DNA of 64,000 nt from the NCBI RefSeq assembly GCF_037975245.1, contig NC_092583.1, forward strand, positions 8,765,764-8,829,763, in the 5' to 3' direction. The translations under genes were made by a program, and so were the position numbers. Under the pieces are notes generated by a model. The model saw only the letters and a list, made by a program, of their open reading frames with translations. It searched no databases and was not told the DNA's origin. How positions within the stretch are numbered: the stretch's first letter is position 1; every line of letters begins with the position of its first letter. Shown one piece after another: positions 34,665 to 46,626 of this stretch. Source of the DNA: Apostichopus japonicus. Taxonomy: Eukaryota; Echinodermata; Holothuroidea; Aspidochirotida; Stichopodidae.

Positions 34665-35890
34665 CATTAGTGAGAGAGGAAATATGGAAACTTCAAAATG
34701 GGATTGTCGGTGTAATGGGTAGGGTGAGGCGCACGCCCTGCCGAAATCATCGTATATAATAGGGATCAGCGCTGTAATTATGTCACTGTTCCTCTTTCTC
34801 TTCCCGGTTTCTTGCCGTTTTTTCTACTCCTTCCTTTTCTCCTTTTTCTCTCTTTCTTCTTTTTCTTTTCCCTTCCTTCCTCCCCTTCTTTCCCCTCTTT
34901 TTTCCCTTTTTCCTTCTCTCTTTTTTCTCTCCTCTTTTCCTTACCCGGGGGGCGCGCGCCCCCAACGCCCCCCCTGGGTACGCGCCTGATGAGCGCTTTT
35001 ATCTGAAGTAGGCCTAATGTCAAAACCCTTGAATTTACACATATCGCCACGCGTATATAGTTACATAGTAGGCCAGCTGTCAGTAGGCCTATGGAACTAT
35101 TTCTAAGATTGTCGATGATTGCATATATAGGTATGCACAAGGCAAGAAAACTTCACATCAGAACCTTGTCGATATTTAATGCAACAGTTATTCAAATCTG
35201 TCCGTCCAACGAGGGGCGGATCATTTACAGGCTCGGAAGCGGTGCGCCGCCGTATCCGCGGCAACGTCGATGTTCTGAAGACGCCGTTTGCCACTTAATC
35301 GCGAAATATCGCCAGATGCGCCGCCTGTTTCAGTGTCACAGCGTCGTCGGTTAGATCGCTGCGTCGGGCAGCAATGCATGCCCCAGTCTGCCCTGCTTAT
35401 AATCAGGGCCGAAGCCTGTGGAGGGGAGGGGGGAGGCTGCCCCCTCCGAGATCTTCATTTCCTAAATGAAAGTAATAGTCTTATATGATAGTGTGATTGC
35501 CTGGACAGTATCCGCTATTTCAGTTAGTTTAGCGAAATGTTCATATATTTTTTTTTCATGTCATTAATTGTATAGTGTGAAACCTCAAGATTCTAGGCAC
35601 GTTTTATACGAATGGCGTTCGAAAAGAACACAAGGTTTATTTTAACCGTTCATCACGTATATATATGGACGATCGCTGATGCAATGACCGCGCGTTCATT
35701 TTGGTTTCCATGAGTTTTGTTTGAATAACAATAATGTAGAGAGCTCCTCAGATTTAACCTGCGTGAACAGTATAGTAGTTCAATGGGAATTCTAAGGTCC
35801 ATTAATACAATTATCACGACCATGTGTTTTTACCTATAGGCCTATCAGTTTTATGTTAGCCCTATATCAGTGCCCCAATGTTTTCACTTA
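34665..35890. other. Intergenic; homopyrimidine tract and hAT-like end
   Basis: At 34780-34945 the + strand is almost entirely C and T, followed by a G/C hairpin and TACGCGCCTG at 34980-34989, like the element at 1114-1392. CAGGGCCGAAGCCTG at 35406 is another hAT-like end with no partner found. No gene is supported. Confidence 0.45.
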
Positions 35891-35894
35891 GAAT

Positions 35895-36083
35895 ATTCGC
35901 TTCTCGGCCTTTTGGCTAAGATCATGTGTAGTATATGTTCCCTTTCGAGGAGAATGGTTATACACACACCGACGATGATCACACAGTCACAGTCTCGATG
36001 CAAGGGGACTGATGTTGAGAGCGGATCAGTCGTTCGGTAGTTTGGTTTTCGTGCCCAGGTTCTTTTCCTGGGCGACTTTTTCT
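35895..36083 (+). ncRNA. U2 snRNA-headed RNA unit (chimeric, pseudogene or SINE)
   Basis: Positions 35895-35941 match the 5' end of U2 snRNA almost base for base, through stem-loop I (CTTCTCGGCCTTTTGGCTAAG) and the branch-site-pairing GTAGTA, with two substitutions and one inserted T. After GTTC the sequence no longer resembles U2: there is no conserved stem IIa and no clear Sm site. It still predicts ordered hairpins, GACTGAT/ATCAGTC (about 36007-36031) and a terminal GCCCAGG/CCTGGGC stem-loop (about 36052-36072), followed by TTTTT. Total length is about that of U2. Options: a U2-derived SINE or retropseudogene, a U2 gene cut by insertion, or a distinct small RNA. Confidence 0.6.
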
Positions 36084-36699
36084 TAAAAAGTATGTTTTAA
36101 TATTAAGGCACTGTGCAAGACTATACCAGGGCCGCTTTTAACATACTAACTAGACGGGCCCCTACACTACCCACACACTCAGCTCACCACCCCCCCCCCC
36201 TGTGGGTCCCTTTTGGGCATATAAAACAAATACTGATAACACAAACCTAACAGTACATCTAAATTCTCCATATGGCTTCCCCTCAGCATATATGCTACGG
36301 CTATCATCAGAATGCCCTCATTGTGTGCTTCTAACTTCAGTTATACTTGTGTAAAACAGTGAATAAAGCAGAGCTTATAAAGTAACGTAAAGTTCTATTT
36401 TCCTCCTACAAAGTGATTTTACCGAATAAAAGTTTCTTTAATTAACCTCTTTTTTTATGGGAAGTGTAAATTTCTAAAACATGAGATCTCAAACTAAAGA
36501 ATGTTTAGATGCAACTTACAAGGCATGGGAAGTGCCATTTCTGGCCATCTGGAGGCAAATATTTCTAGGCGCTCCGCTTAAATAGTTTCATGATGGTCCC
36601 ATTGGGAAATGGAGCACCCACTAAACATTTCTTTTAAAAGGCCCTGGTATATATGCACATTAAAAGCATCGCTTTGTAACATTTGGGCGATACATATTA
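36084..36699. other. Intergenic with partial hairpin module
   Basis: A reversed fragment of the hairpin module (GGCGCTCCGCTTAAATAG) lies at 36568-36587. No gene. Confidence 0.5.
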
Positions 36700-36707
36700 C
36701 ATAATAC

Positions 36708-37643
36708 AGGGTTCTGCCCAGGGTGGATTGAGTGCCGGCAGGACTATCTAAGCGGAGAGCCACCATCGGTTGGCGCGGAGCGTACAAGAAAATTTTGGGT
36801 TTTGGAAACCTCCCAGATGGCCGGAAACGGCCCTTCCCGTGTATTCTGAGCCACATGTAGACAGCTTTGAAATGAGATCTCACGTCTGGAATTTTTCATA
36901 ATTAATGAAAAAAGTTAGGACAAATATCTGGAGCACCAGAGTACAGACCAGCCGGTGGTGCCTATTAAATAAATCATTCAGGCTGAGATGATAATTTTAG
37001 ATGGACAGTGAGTGAGAGTCCACTCCCAAATAAAGACGAATCATAATGAATTATGTATTCTCTCTCATTTATTCAACATCGGGCTTATGATATCGGTCCA
37101 TTGAAAGGATATCACATAATTACAGCAGTAATTACTGAGTAGAGGAACTCAGAAAAAATGGTTGTCTTCTTTTTATCTCTTCTCGCCGGAACTGACTTAA
37201 TTTACGACAGTTATGATATACACACTGAGCGACTAACGCTGCTTCTCATGTATCGAGTAGTGAATACAAAATCTGAGTGTAATTTCATGTACAAATAAAC
37301 AGTAAACTAGTGAATAACTCCGATCAACTGCGCGATATCATGCAGTGAACCTTCGAACAGCGTTTATTACTGCAGTGTTTAACCCTACCCAACTACCACG
37401 GTACATGTGCTGCGAATTGACACTGTGATGTGTTGGATATTTTGAACAGTTATGAACTGGATTTCCCCTAGTCTCAAACAGATTGTTTCTGTACGGTCGA
37501 CCCTCCGGATATGGAGCTGTTTTTTTGGAGTTCCTATCGAAAATAAGTGCCGGTCGGAAAAGTCACTCAGGCAGAATGTGGCGGTCGGTAATTCAGCGTG
37601 CTGGTCGGGCCCGACCGGCGCCGACCGGCAGCGGCAGAACCCT
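36708..37643. mobile_element. hAT-like element with AGGGTTCTGCC ends
   Basis: Ends AGGGTTCTGCC and GGCAGAACCCT are perfect inverted repeats, and flanks CATAATAC/GATAATAC match at 7 of 8 positions. 936 bp. The hairpin-module sequence at about 36744-36900 lies just inside the left end. The stretch at 37376-37420 is the reverse complement of part of the element at 60221-61666. Reading frames inside are short and unconvincing. Confidence 0.75.
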
Positions 37644-37651
37644 GATAATAC

Positions 37652-39793
37652 TATATCCCTGATCACCTCGAAAAGTAGACTTCCTGTTTTCGCACATGTA
37701 AACTCAACATTGGAAATCATTCACTGCCCTATTGCTTCCTCTACAAGTTTGGATTCGAAGTCTCTAACTCTTAACAAGCGTCGAGAGCCGTCAAGCCTCG
37801 GGGAAAATATGTCACCGGGTGCCCTTCTCGAAGTCTTCATTTTTCCTTGCATAAATATCATCAAAATGAGAATGATCTATAATTTATGCCATTTTCAGCT
37901 GCCCCTAACCCCCTGCCTTCCCGTAATACATGTCTCTATGAGTGTCTCCCGTAGGTCTCTGCAGATCTGCACTGTGCATATAGTTGTAGACTCTTGTTAT
38001 TGTTGACTTTACTTAATAACCGCGTGTACAGTCACTCGCCTCATTCAAAGTGTCAAGTATTTCCTGTTAAGGATGAAAGTACTTTACATGTAATTTGGTT
38101 GGGCGCGGTTCCGATTTGAAAACATGAACGGTCAATTACCGGGAAGGTTTTCCGTTGTCAAGGTATTATGTCAGACAACTATACAGTATAACATACTATA
38201 TGAATTTTCGCTATAGGCGTAATAATATCTACATATAGGGCCTATATATGTCTGTGTATATTGTAGGTCTGATGTATATAAATCAATTAGCGACAGGGTT
38301 GGTTAACGTAGAGTGGACTAATTCATACATGGTCTTCGAAAACGAACACATTATTCCGCTATTGTTGGGTTTAAAGAAGAAATATAACGGGAAAGGAAAT
38401 TTCTGCCATCTTTGCTTTGTTGTAGTTTTACGTACCGCGCACAGCCAGAGCAACAACAGCCGCGGTTGAATCTTCGACATCTTATGAGATATCTAGCTAT
38501 TTGACAGTCTTCGACATCTACGTATCATCATATAGGATTTCTTTGGAGTTCTAACAATCAGATCGAGACATGCAACTTCAATCGTCATGATAACATCTCA
38601 CCGTGGTTAAGAACACGAAGTCATTTTAGGAATTAATTCAGAAACCATCCGTTTCAAATGACTATATATAGATACGACTATATATCGACCTGTTCAAACG
38701 GCATGTGAACTGTTAGAACGTATGTAGGCCTATACTAATGTGCTTGTCTTCCGACAGTTTGCATATATTAACAGTATAGCCTACGTTTGATTCCTTCTCC
38801 ACAGCTAGGCCTTGTTAGCCTTATAGGGAAGTTATTCACCATCGGAAAAGCCTACGGGCAACAGTCGCAAAATAGTGTGTGCCCATATATGCACCGAAGC
38901 TGGATGTAGGAAACAAAACAGGCCTGGTCTAGTTATTGGGTAGCCTACGTTTATACGATGTAGGGAAACGGCTTTCTTATCTCTCAATTTCACATTTTAA
39001 TTGCCGCATTGAAACAAATCAAAGTCTGTCAACTTTGGCAAGTTCCGGTCTCTGTCACTTCACTTTTGTACTTAGACCTATAGAAAAATTTTCCTTTCAC
39101 TGAAACTTATCGCAAACATTGAAAAGTTGTAGCGTGAATATCGCCAATAGGCCTGTCAGTTTCGGTCTAGATTAACTATAGCCTACCCCGATTGAGTGAA
39201 CCAGCCTTTTATTTATTACATGAGAATATTAATATATAGCTAGCCATGAAAGAAAAGAGTTTACACTATCAGCTATCTTTATAACGGATTTTAACGTATT
39301 GTAAAAATGGCTTTTTTTGTCGCGTTAAATAGGTACTTATCAAAAATGAAACGAAAACGAAACTATCATATATGGCAGGCTTAGCAGCTGTACAGTTGTA
39401 TAACCGTTATTGAAAAGACTGAGCACTTTACTTTCAAAATCACTGTGAAGGTTTATACATTGATTAAATGGCTCAGTCCTTTCACTGAAGGAGACATTAT
39501 TTGAAAGTGCTCGAACAAAAGATATCGGAAGATGGTTTATACAAGTAAATGGGTAATGAAGGTCTAACATTATTCATTTTATCACTCAAGCCTCTGGACG
39601 TCTCACAAGCAACCAAACGAAACAGCAGTAATCGTAATTCATATCCGATAGACTGGCTATTGAAAAGTACGTGAAGCCTAGCCTACGGTATATAGGCTAC
39701 TCTCGTCTATAGACTATGCTAATATATACTGGCTATCTACATCAGTGGAAATAATGTGAATATTTAAGTTGAGCATACCGTGCATTTGCTATT
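37652..39793 (+). promoter_or_regulatory. Upstream region of the membrane-adaptor gene
   Basis: No reading frame with support. From about 38700 to 39720 there are frequent AGGCCTAT/TAGCCTAC-type words, as upstream of USP37. The base composition is uniform with no transposon recognised. Confidence 0.35.
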
Positions 39794-40756
39794 ATGGACA
39801 TTTCTTTGATATTTCTCAGTGCAGCAAGTCTAATAATCTTCATCGTTGGAATTACGCTATGTGTTAAAAGCAAATATTGGTCAAAGAAACCCGAAGTTGA
39901 AATTTATAATCCACCGAGTCTTCTAGAGACTTTAGCTAACAAGACCGACCGCGACCTGACGGCTACTACTAGCCGTCAATACAATCGAAGTGGGACTTCG
40001 AAATTCAGTGAGCAGTATTGTAACGTGTCTACCTTTGATATGGTTAAGTCACCGTTAAGGAAATCCATCTCCGAGGGCGATTTGTTAAACTGGGATGAGG
40101 ACAAATCGTCGAGCGGTAGCAGTGAATCTCTTGAAGAGAGAGGGATCGGTAAACAGATCCATTTTATCCGAAGGATTCCACCTCCTGCTCACAATTTGGT
40201 GACCAGATCGTGTGAAATGTTATCCGCCACCGGACTGTACGAGTATGTGGAAGCGGATATACACATGCCGCCAAAACGTTCGACTAAACGTAAGTTCCGT
40301 GCTTCTAGGCCTTTACCAAATTTACCAAACGAGCGGAGCAGACGGTCAGCAGGATTATCAATGTCATATTCAGATATCCCGCCATTTGTGAATGTGACTC
40401 AGCAATCATCATGTAGACTTACTTCATCAGCCGTTACAGACATTCATCAATCAGTACCACTGCCGCCATTTATTGGCGACGATATATCAAGATCTTGCAT
40501 TGATCTCCGCATGACCATACATCCATCTCGTGTTAGTATCCACGCTCGTATTGTACCGAATCAATCGATCGAATCCGTTCTTAAAAGTCCCTCTGAGAGT
40601 ACAATGTTAGATCAAGTACAACGCCATCACATTGCGCAGACGGCAGCAACACCAGAAGACAATTACGAGATTCAACACTCGTACGACTACGATTCCGTAG
40701 AATATGTTCGATCATTAATGCCGTATGCTATTGATCCTCACAACGATTATTTCTAA
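39794..40756 (+). CDS. Unrecognised single-pass membrane protein, adaptor-like, 320 aa, intronless
   Basis: I do not recognise a family. Residues 5-24 form one hydrophobic helix preceded by only four residues, with Cys23 at its inner edge and KSKYWSKK after it, so a type III topology with a ~295-residue cytosolic tail is predicted. The tail is disordered, with an SH3-ligand-like RPLPNLP (172-178), a Grb2-SH2-like Y75-x-N, Y149/Y151 in LYEYVEAD and a C-terminal cluster Y291EIQ, Y297, Y299, Y304VRSLM, Y311AI, Y319. Basic-x-x-S sites include LRKSIS. This layout resembles transmembrane adaptors (LAT, NTAL, PAG) in plan, not in sequence. The ATG sits in ATTATGG and TAA ends the frame at 40756. Composition differs from surrounding repeats. 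It could also be the sole coding exon of a spliced gene. Function as an adaptor is inference. Confidence 0.75.
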   Translation: MDISLIFLSAASLIIFIVGITLCVKSKYWSKKPEVEIYNPPSLLETLANKTDRDLTATTSRQYNRSGTSKFSEQYCNVSTFDMVKSPLRKSISEGDLLNWDEDKSSSGSSESLEERGIGKQIHFIRRIPPPAHNLVTRSCEMLSATGLYEYVEADIHMPPKRSTKRKFRASRPLPNLPNERSRRSAGLSMSYSDIPPFVNVTQQSSCRLTSSAVTDIHQSVPLPPFIGDDISRSCIDLRMTIHPSRVSIHARIVPNQSIESVLKSPSESTMLDQVQRHHIAQTAATPEDNYEIQHSYDYDSVEYVRSLMPYAIDPHNDYF

Positions 40757-41270
40757 CCGGAAGTGTAACTATTTGTTATTCTTATGTCCATGTCCATTTT
40801 CTTACCGAGTCTAGTTCGTCGGAGAATAGACTGGATTGAATACAACGCCACTCTGGGCGAAGACAACGCTAACAGAAGATGGTCACGAAATTCCAAAATC
40901 AACGCTCATGCGATTACGATTACGCAGAATATTTTCGGTCATTGATGTCGTACGCGATTTATCCTCAACATTGATTATTTCTAAGCGGAAGTGCTATTGT
41001 TTACTTCATCGTTAATGTTATATCCATTCCCGTTAGGCTCACGGAGTCTCGGCTCTTGAGAAGTTCTTCGGAGGATAGACTATAGATTTAATCACTAAAT
41101 GCCGGGCAGACGACAGCAATAGAAGACAATGACTACGGATATTCAATATTCGTACGAGTTTCGTTTCAGCATATAGCATGTTTGATCACTAATTCTATAC
41201 ACCATTAATCATGGTAATGCAAAGATTATTTCTGACCGGAAGTATACATGTTTGTAATACTTATGAGGGG
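40757..41270 (+). pseudogene. Decayed tandem copies of the adaptor gene 3' end
   Basis: The last ~60 codons plus 3' flank of the 39794 gene recur at about 40838-41095 and 41096-41266, roughly 220 bp apart. Copy 2 still reads DYDYAEYFRSLMSYAIYPQH, then a stop, against DYDSVEYVRSLMPYAIDPHN in the gene, and is followed by the same GATTATTTCTAAGCGGAAGTG. Copy 3 keeps GACAATGACTACGG, GTTTGATCACTAATTC and ATTATTTCTGACCGGAAGT but is frameshifted. Confidence 0.75.
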
Positions 41271-41571
41271 TGGATCTATAGCATTAAAAAGGAGAGAGTG
41301 TGGCTATATATGTAGTCATTGAAGTGGTCACCCATTTAGGGGGTCTGAAAGTCCTCCCCTAGACAAAAGCTGAAACTTTAGACTCGAAATGGTGCATATT
41401 CCTGTATTTACATTCAAGACTGTGCTAATTACATTCAATTTGTGTATGTGTATGTGTGATTGAAAGGGGGGGGTAGGGGTTGGATGAGGTATGGAGGGGG
41501 GGTTCTCAAGAAAGTAATTCAACATTATTATATACGACTGTACTTGTTTACAGAATATTTCCGATCATTAA
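41271..41571. other. Intergenic, ends in a fourth fragment of the adaptor 3' end
   Basis: TACGACTG...CAGAATATTTCCGATCATTA at 41533-41570 matches the tyrosine-cluster coding segment and is cut at TTAA by the MITE insertion. Confidence 0.6.
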
Positions 41572-41904
41572 AGGCATTGAAGACTCGCCCCAAACCGCGT
41601 GTCGCCCTCTGAAAAGTTAACTTTCCGTTGCTTGCAAGTGAAGTTTTTTTCTTGTCGCTACAAAATGCAGACAGCAATGAAACATGATACCTTGTTATCT
41701 TTTATTTAGACCTGAGATGTCCATCGCTGCTATGTACATTGTGTGTATTGACTGTACACTAGTGTCTAATTACCGACGGGTAGCAAGCTGTGTGTGTATT
41801 TTCTGGGATCGATGGTGGTGTCTAACACTTCTGTTACACCTCATTCGAAACTAGGTCAGATTACCGGCATCAGACATTTCTTTGTGCGCGAGTCTTCAAT
41901 GCCT
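41572..41904 (+). mobile_element. TTAA-flanked MITE, copy 3
   Basis: Left flank TTAA, right flank TTGA (one mutation). Termini AGGCATTGAAGACTCGC and GCGAGTCTTCAATGCCT are perfect inverted repeats. About 30 bp shorter than copies 1 and 2 through internal deletion. Confidence 0.85.
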
Positions 41905-42230
41905 TTGATGAGTTTTTTTTATAGTCGGGTATTTGTTTGTCATTATTCTTGTAGAATCTATAATGTTTTCGTTTTGGTTGTCAAATCGTAAATAAATCGT
42001 ATTACATCTATGCGAGAGTCAGGATTCAGGAATACCTCGACGGCGAGGACCTCAGGGAGAGAACTGAAGGCACGGTAGGGTATCATATGCAAAATATTGT
42101 TACGTTTTGCGTTAAGGTGGAGTGGAATTAAGGGGGTGGTCTAGACCGTGGAGAAGGCGTGGCCTAGATGGGAGATGGGGCGTGACCACTAGGCTGCACT
42201 ATACTGTTAACGTTGCTCGTGTAACGCAAG
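41905..42230. other. Intergenic, nothing recognised
   Basis: No gene or element that I can support. Confidence 0.6.
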
Positions 42231-42732
42231 CAAGTTCGGCGGAAGCACTTTTAATCTGGGGGGGGGGGGGCACCGACGTCGAAGGGCACTTTGCAGAAAT
42301 TCGATTTGACTGATGCCGCCTGATATTTAGTACCCTTTATTACTCTTATTGTATTATCTTATTTGCGTATACACATCACTCCATCAATGCCGCCCCCCCC
42401 CCCTCAATCTATGTTTACAAGTTGATGTTTGATTGGCGTAACCATTCAGGTTCTTATACAAAATGCTAATTGCTAAAGTAGGAATCTGCCGAATTAGAGT
42501 TTATTTCTTGTTAAGAGCTTAACAACTTTTTCCATTCGAAACAGCTTTGAGTTTGACCCATAGAAATTCATTAATAGTTCTAAATTAGGATTAGATCTCA
42601 TACTGAAATATCGCTGACTTAATCAGGTGATTAAGAGTACAATTTTTATGTAGAAAAAGGGAACATTTTTAACCTGAGGAAAAGTGGGGGGGGGGGGCAT
42701 GTGCCCCTGTTCCCCCGGTTCCGCCGCTCTTG
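42231..42732. mobile_element. hAT-like MITE, family CAAGGGCGGCGG, 502 bp
   Basis: Perfect 8-bp duplication AACGCAAG at 42223-42230 and 42733-42740. Ends CAAGTTCGGCGGAAGC and GGTTCCGCCGCTCTTG are diverged inverted repeats of the family. Poly-G tracts lie just inside both ends. Its right half shares sequence with 46930-47090 of the long copy. Confidence 0.88.
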
Positions 42733-42740
42733 AACGCAAG

Positions 42741-43928
42741 GTTCTTCGGCATCTACTTATGCGGCCATGTAGTAAATATTGGACAAATACCTATATGTAC
42801 AGAAATTAAACTGTTATATTTTGATAGAAAATTACAAATTATAAGCATAAAAATGTTTTAAGTCATTTTTTCGCATTTTCAATCTTGCTGATGAGTAATA
42901 CATGTAATGTAATATTGGGGAATCGAGATTTACGAATTAGCCTACGTACGTGTGCATAGTCACTTTCGTTTTTTTTATGCAGAGGTTTGCATGTTAAAAC
43001 AACATGCAATTCATGTGTCATTTTAACTAATACGAAAGTGTAACTCAAATGAACTCATATAAGGGTGTGGACGGATGTTAAAACTTTAGAGCACAATTAA
43101 TATCTGGCAAAAAAGTAATACCGCTTGAAGTAGAATCTCAAGAATGATCATACAATAGAAACTAAAAAGGTATCATGACATCACGGAGTTTACAAATGCA
43201 TGGCAACCCCCCCCCCCCTCACCCCTTCAGACAGCACTTTTAAAGTAAGATGTTTTTCAACGGAGCGGGTTTATTTCGAGCTATCCGGCTTGTGAGAGTT
43301 GTTCATCATATAAAGATCTCTGTCATAATAGATAAAGTTAGGATTTGTGTTTCCTTCATCGATATAATACACTAACCCTAATTTGAGTTACATTTCGTTA
43401 AATATATATATATAAATATATAAGTATAAGTATATAAGTAACTCTGGTTTTATCGTGATTTTTTTTCATAAGCTACAATGTTCAATTGATTGAATTAGTA
43501 CGGATTAACGGTTCCTCGTAACAGTGCTGTTATAAATTATTCTGAGAGGGCTCAGAATTGTTGGTTAAAATTAGAAAGTAGGTGTGGGCAAAAATATAGC
43601 CTGTGGAAACATGTTTATGGACCACTATAGAGCCTTTTCGGCAAAAAAATTAAAGCGGTCCGTGAAATGTGTATACTTTCAAGGTTGCACATATTGTTGA
43701 CTTGCGATGGGATATTTCAGTAGTAGAGATGGAAAATGCAAATGAAAACTTTCTGACCCCCCCTAATATACATTAATATATCCATTATTTAGTTATAGGC
43801 CTATTTAAGAATTTCGACCGTGGACTATGGGTACATAACTTTACTGTTGCCGGTCGGATCAATATTAAATGCCTAACCTTGCCTTAGAGCAGTGAGGAAG
43901 AAAGATCAGCTTCCGTTTTGACAACTTA
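42741..43928. other. Intergenic, nothing recognised
   Basis: AT-rich with a short TA-rich stretch near 43400-43440 and a C run at 43207-43218. No gene supported. Confidence 0.6.
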
Positions 43929-44833
43929 TTAAAGACATTGAAGACTCGCCCAAAACCATATGGCAAGCCGTTTTTACATTTAAATCGCAGTTAGACTTAA
44001 GTCGAATACATTTCACTTAAGTGGAATACATTCTACTTAAGTGAAATGTTATTCCACTTAAGTAAAATGTATTCCACTTAAGTGGAATTCAATGTCACTT
44101 AAGTAGAATTCAATTTCACTCCAGTGGAAATGTACATTTCTATTTCACTTAAGTGGAAATGCATTTCACTTAAGTGGAATTGTATTTCACTTAAGTGGAA
44201 TAGCATTTTACTTAAATGGAATAACATTTCACTTAAGCTAAATAACCCACCTATTTCACTTAAGTGAAATGCATTTCCACTTAAGTGAAATACAATTCCA
44301 CTTAAGTGGAATGCATTCCCACTTAAGTGAAATTGTATTCCACTTAAGTAGAAAACAATTTCACTTAAGTGGAATAATATCTTTTGGGCGTCAATTTCAC
44401 TTAAGTGGAATTCTATTCTGCTTAAGTAAAATACAATTCCACTTAAGTGGAAATGTTGATATGTGGCATATATAAATACAATTTAGGGTAATGTTCGTCG
44501 TAACGCATTCAATTGCTCATCACATATGATGATGTAGTCGATACTCTGTGCACGTGCACATCATGGCTATAGCTAATCATTCACATCTAACATTGCTGGC
44601 ATGCGATCAAATAATAGTTGTTGTTAGAGACACAATTCGAAATGTTGTTTCCTCACTTGCACAGGGAACAATCAGTATGATGCACAATAGAGGCCAAGGG
44701 CGGCGGAAGCACTTTTAATCTGGGGGGGGGGGACCGACGTCGAAGGGCACTTTGCAGAAATTCGATTGGACTGATGCAGCCTGATATTTAGTACCCTTTA
44801 TAACTCTTATTGTATTATCTTATTTGCGTATAC

Positions 44834-45853
44834 ATAGGCGTACGAGGCGGGGGCAGGGGGGAGGCAGATTGCCCCCCAAACTTCCAGAGGACAAGAAATT
44901 CGGGCAAAAGTCCTGAAAAATTCGGGCAGCCTAAGAGGAGAAAAAAAAATATATATAAATATGTAGTAGCTTGTCCGAATCTTTTCCGTATTTTTGCCCG
45001 AAAATTCCGTGGAGAGCGTTCTGTGTTATTTGGTTTGTGACATTAATATTAATATAGGCCTAATGATTTTCTTAATTTAGCTTCATGATGCCCGAATTTT
45101 TCCGTGTAACACCACCGTAAGCGCATCTCATCTGGGATACCAAGCTTTTTGCACTATCGCCCAAAATTGTTAACAGGGAACGCCGCTCACAATCGTGGTG
45201 ACAAGCATGCAAGGAGATTAGCAGTCTCTGAAATGAAAAAAACCCCGCAGTAAACATTTTTTTCCTTCTAACTAGTCAACTGTATATCTGGACATCCCAG
45301 ACATGAGTGTATATAAGAAACATTTTCTTTTTCATGGATGGGGGGGGGGGGGGGGGAGTGCCTACAAGCCTAAAAGTACAGGTTTATCATATTCTTTGTT
45401 ATTTTTTATACTTTTTTGTGAGACAAATTGCAGTCTCACCCGACACAGCGACATTTTTATCCCGCCTACGTGTTGTTGAACAATGTATGTTTTTTCTGGG
45501 GGTAGCTGAGTACTGTGTTAAAATAATAAATACCGTAACTAAATAGGAGTTGAAAAATATTCTAGTTTTCCCCGTCAAAGTGATGTTTACCATCTTTTCT
45601 CCTTCTAATTTACCAAATTTTTTGGGAGGTGTAAATTTCTAAAAGTGAGATTATAAAATATAGAATGTTTAGATGCAACTTGCAAGGCCTCAGAAGTGCC
45701 ATTTCCGGCAATCTGAGAGGCATATTTTGCCAAAAAAATTCTTGTACGCTACGCGCCAACAGATGGTGGCGCTCCGCTTAAATAGTGTCACGGGAAATTT
45801 CGGGCTCAAAACTTTCTGCCCCCCCCAACCGAAATGGTCCCGTACGCCTATGT
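44834..45853. mobile_element. hAT-like element with ATAGGCGTACG ends, nested
   Basis: Ends ATAGGCGTACG and CGTACGCCTAT are inverted repeats, and GCGTATAC is duplicated at 44826-44833 and 45854-45861. It splits the sequence TTATTTGCGTATACACATCACTCC, which is continuous in the 767-bp family member. It contains a minus-strand copy of the hairpin module (about 45740-45788). Confidence 0.85.
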
Positions 45854-46227
45854 GCGTATACACATCACTCCATCAACGCCCCCCACCACCCTCAAGGAAA
45901 AAATGCATACTAGCACTGCAATATCCAATGTGCAAATTGGGAAACAAGGAACAAGTTTTCTTTCGAGACAAAATGAGGTGAAATCTTTATAAAGTCCCTG
46001 CACACGCGATCGATACATGCATGAAAGCAAATGAAATATGTCAAAATACGAAACAATGGGGTAGGTTATGGGATATTAAAACTATACTCATTATTCATAG
46101 TAGGCTATAAATGGCGTCTGTTTATTAAAAAGTCACAATGTAATATAGCAATGCATTGTTGGAAATGCATTAGAATTTTTTTTTTGAAATTGAATATGCA
46201 TCATGGCACTCACCAGAATGTTAGAAG

Positions 46228-46618
46228 CAGTTGCGGAGCTAGGGGTATTGATTAGGGTGTCGAGAATGGTCTGCATGGGCGCTTTCGACACATATCTAAG
46301 CGGAGCGCCACCACAGGTTGGCGCGGAGCGTACAGACACTTTTTGAGTAAAGATACTCCCTAGATCGCCGGAAATGACCCTTTCCGGGCCTTGCTAATTT
46401 GCAGATAAACGAAGAATAAATAGGTGTCATCGCCATTTTGTCAGAAAATTACACCTACAAAACGTGACAAATGTCAATAGGTAGATGAGAGCGCAATAAA
46501 AAAGTCAATAATCGCGAATAAGTAAAAAGTGGCAAAAAGCCGAAAAGGGCACAAGCAGTCCATTTGAGTCCGTCAGGGGGGCACCCGCACCCCTGACTGT
46601 ATGGACGCTCCGCCACTG
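46228..46618 (+). mobile_element. hAT-like MITE, family CAGTGGCGGGGCTAGG, nested copy
   Basis: Starts CAGTTGCGGAGCTAGGGG and ends GCTCCGCCACTG. Flanks GTTAGAAG/GTTACAAG match at 7 of 8 positions. Carries the hairpin module at 46293-46337. Same family as 48816-49223 and 24385-24692. Confidence 0.87.
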
Positions 46619-46626
46619 GTTACAAG

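Noticed and set aside
37452-38006. 184-aa frame
   Set aside because: Its first third lies in the end of a hAT-like element, the rest lacks any recognisable domain, and no supporting splice or promoter signal was seen.
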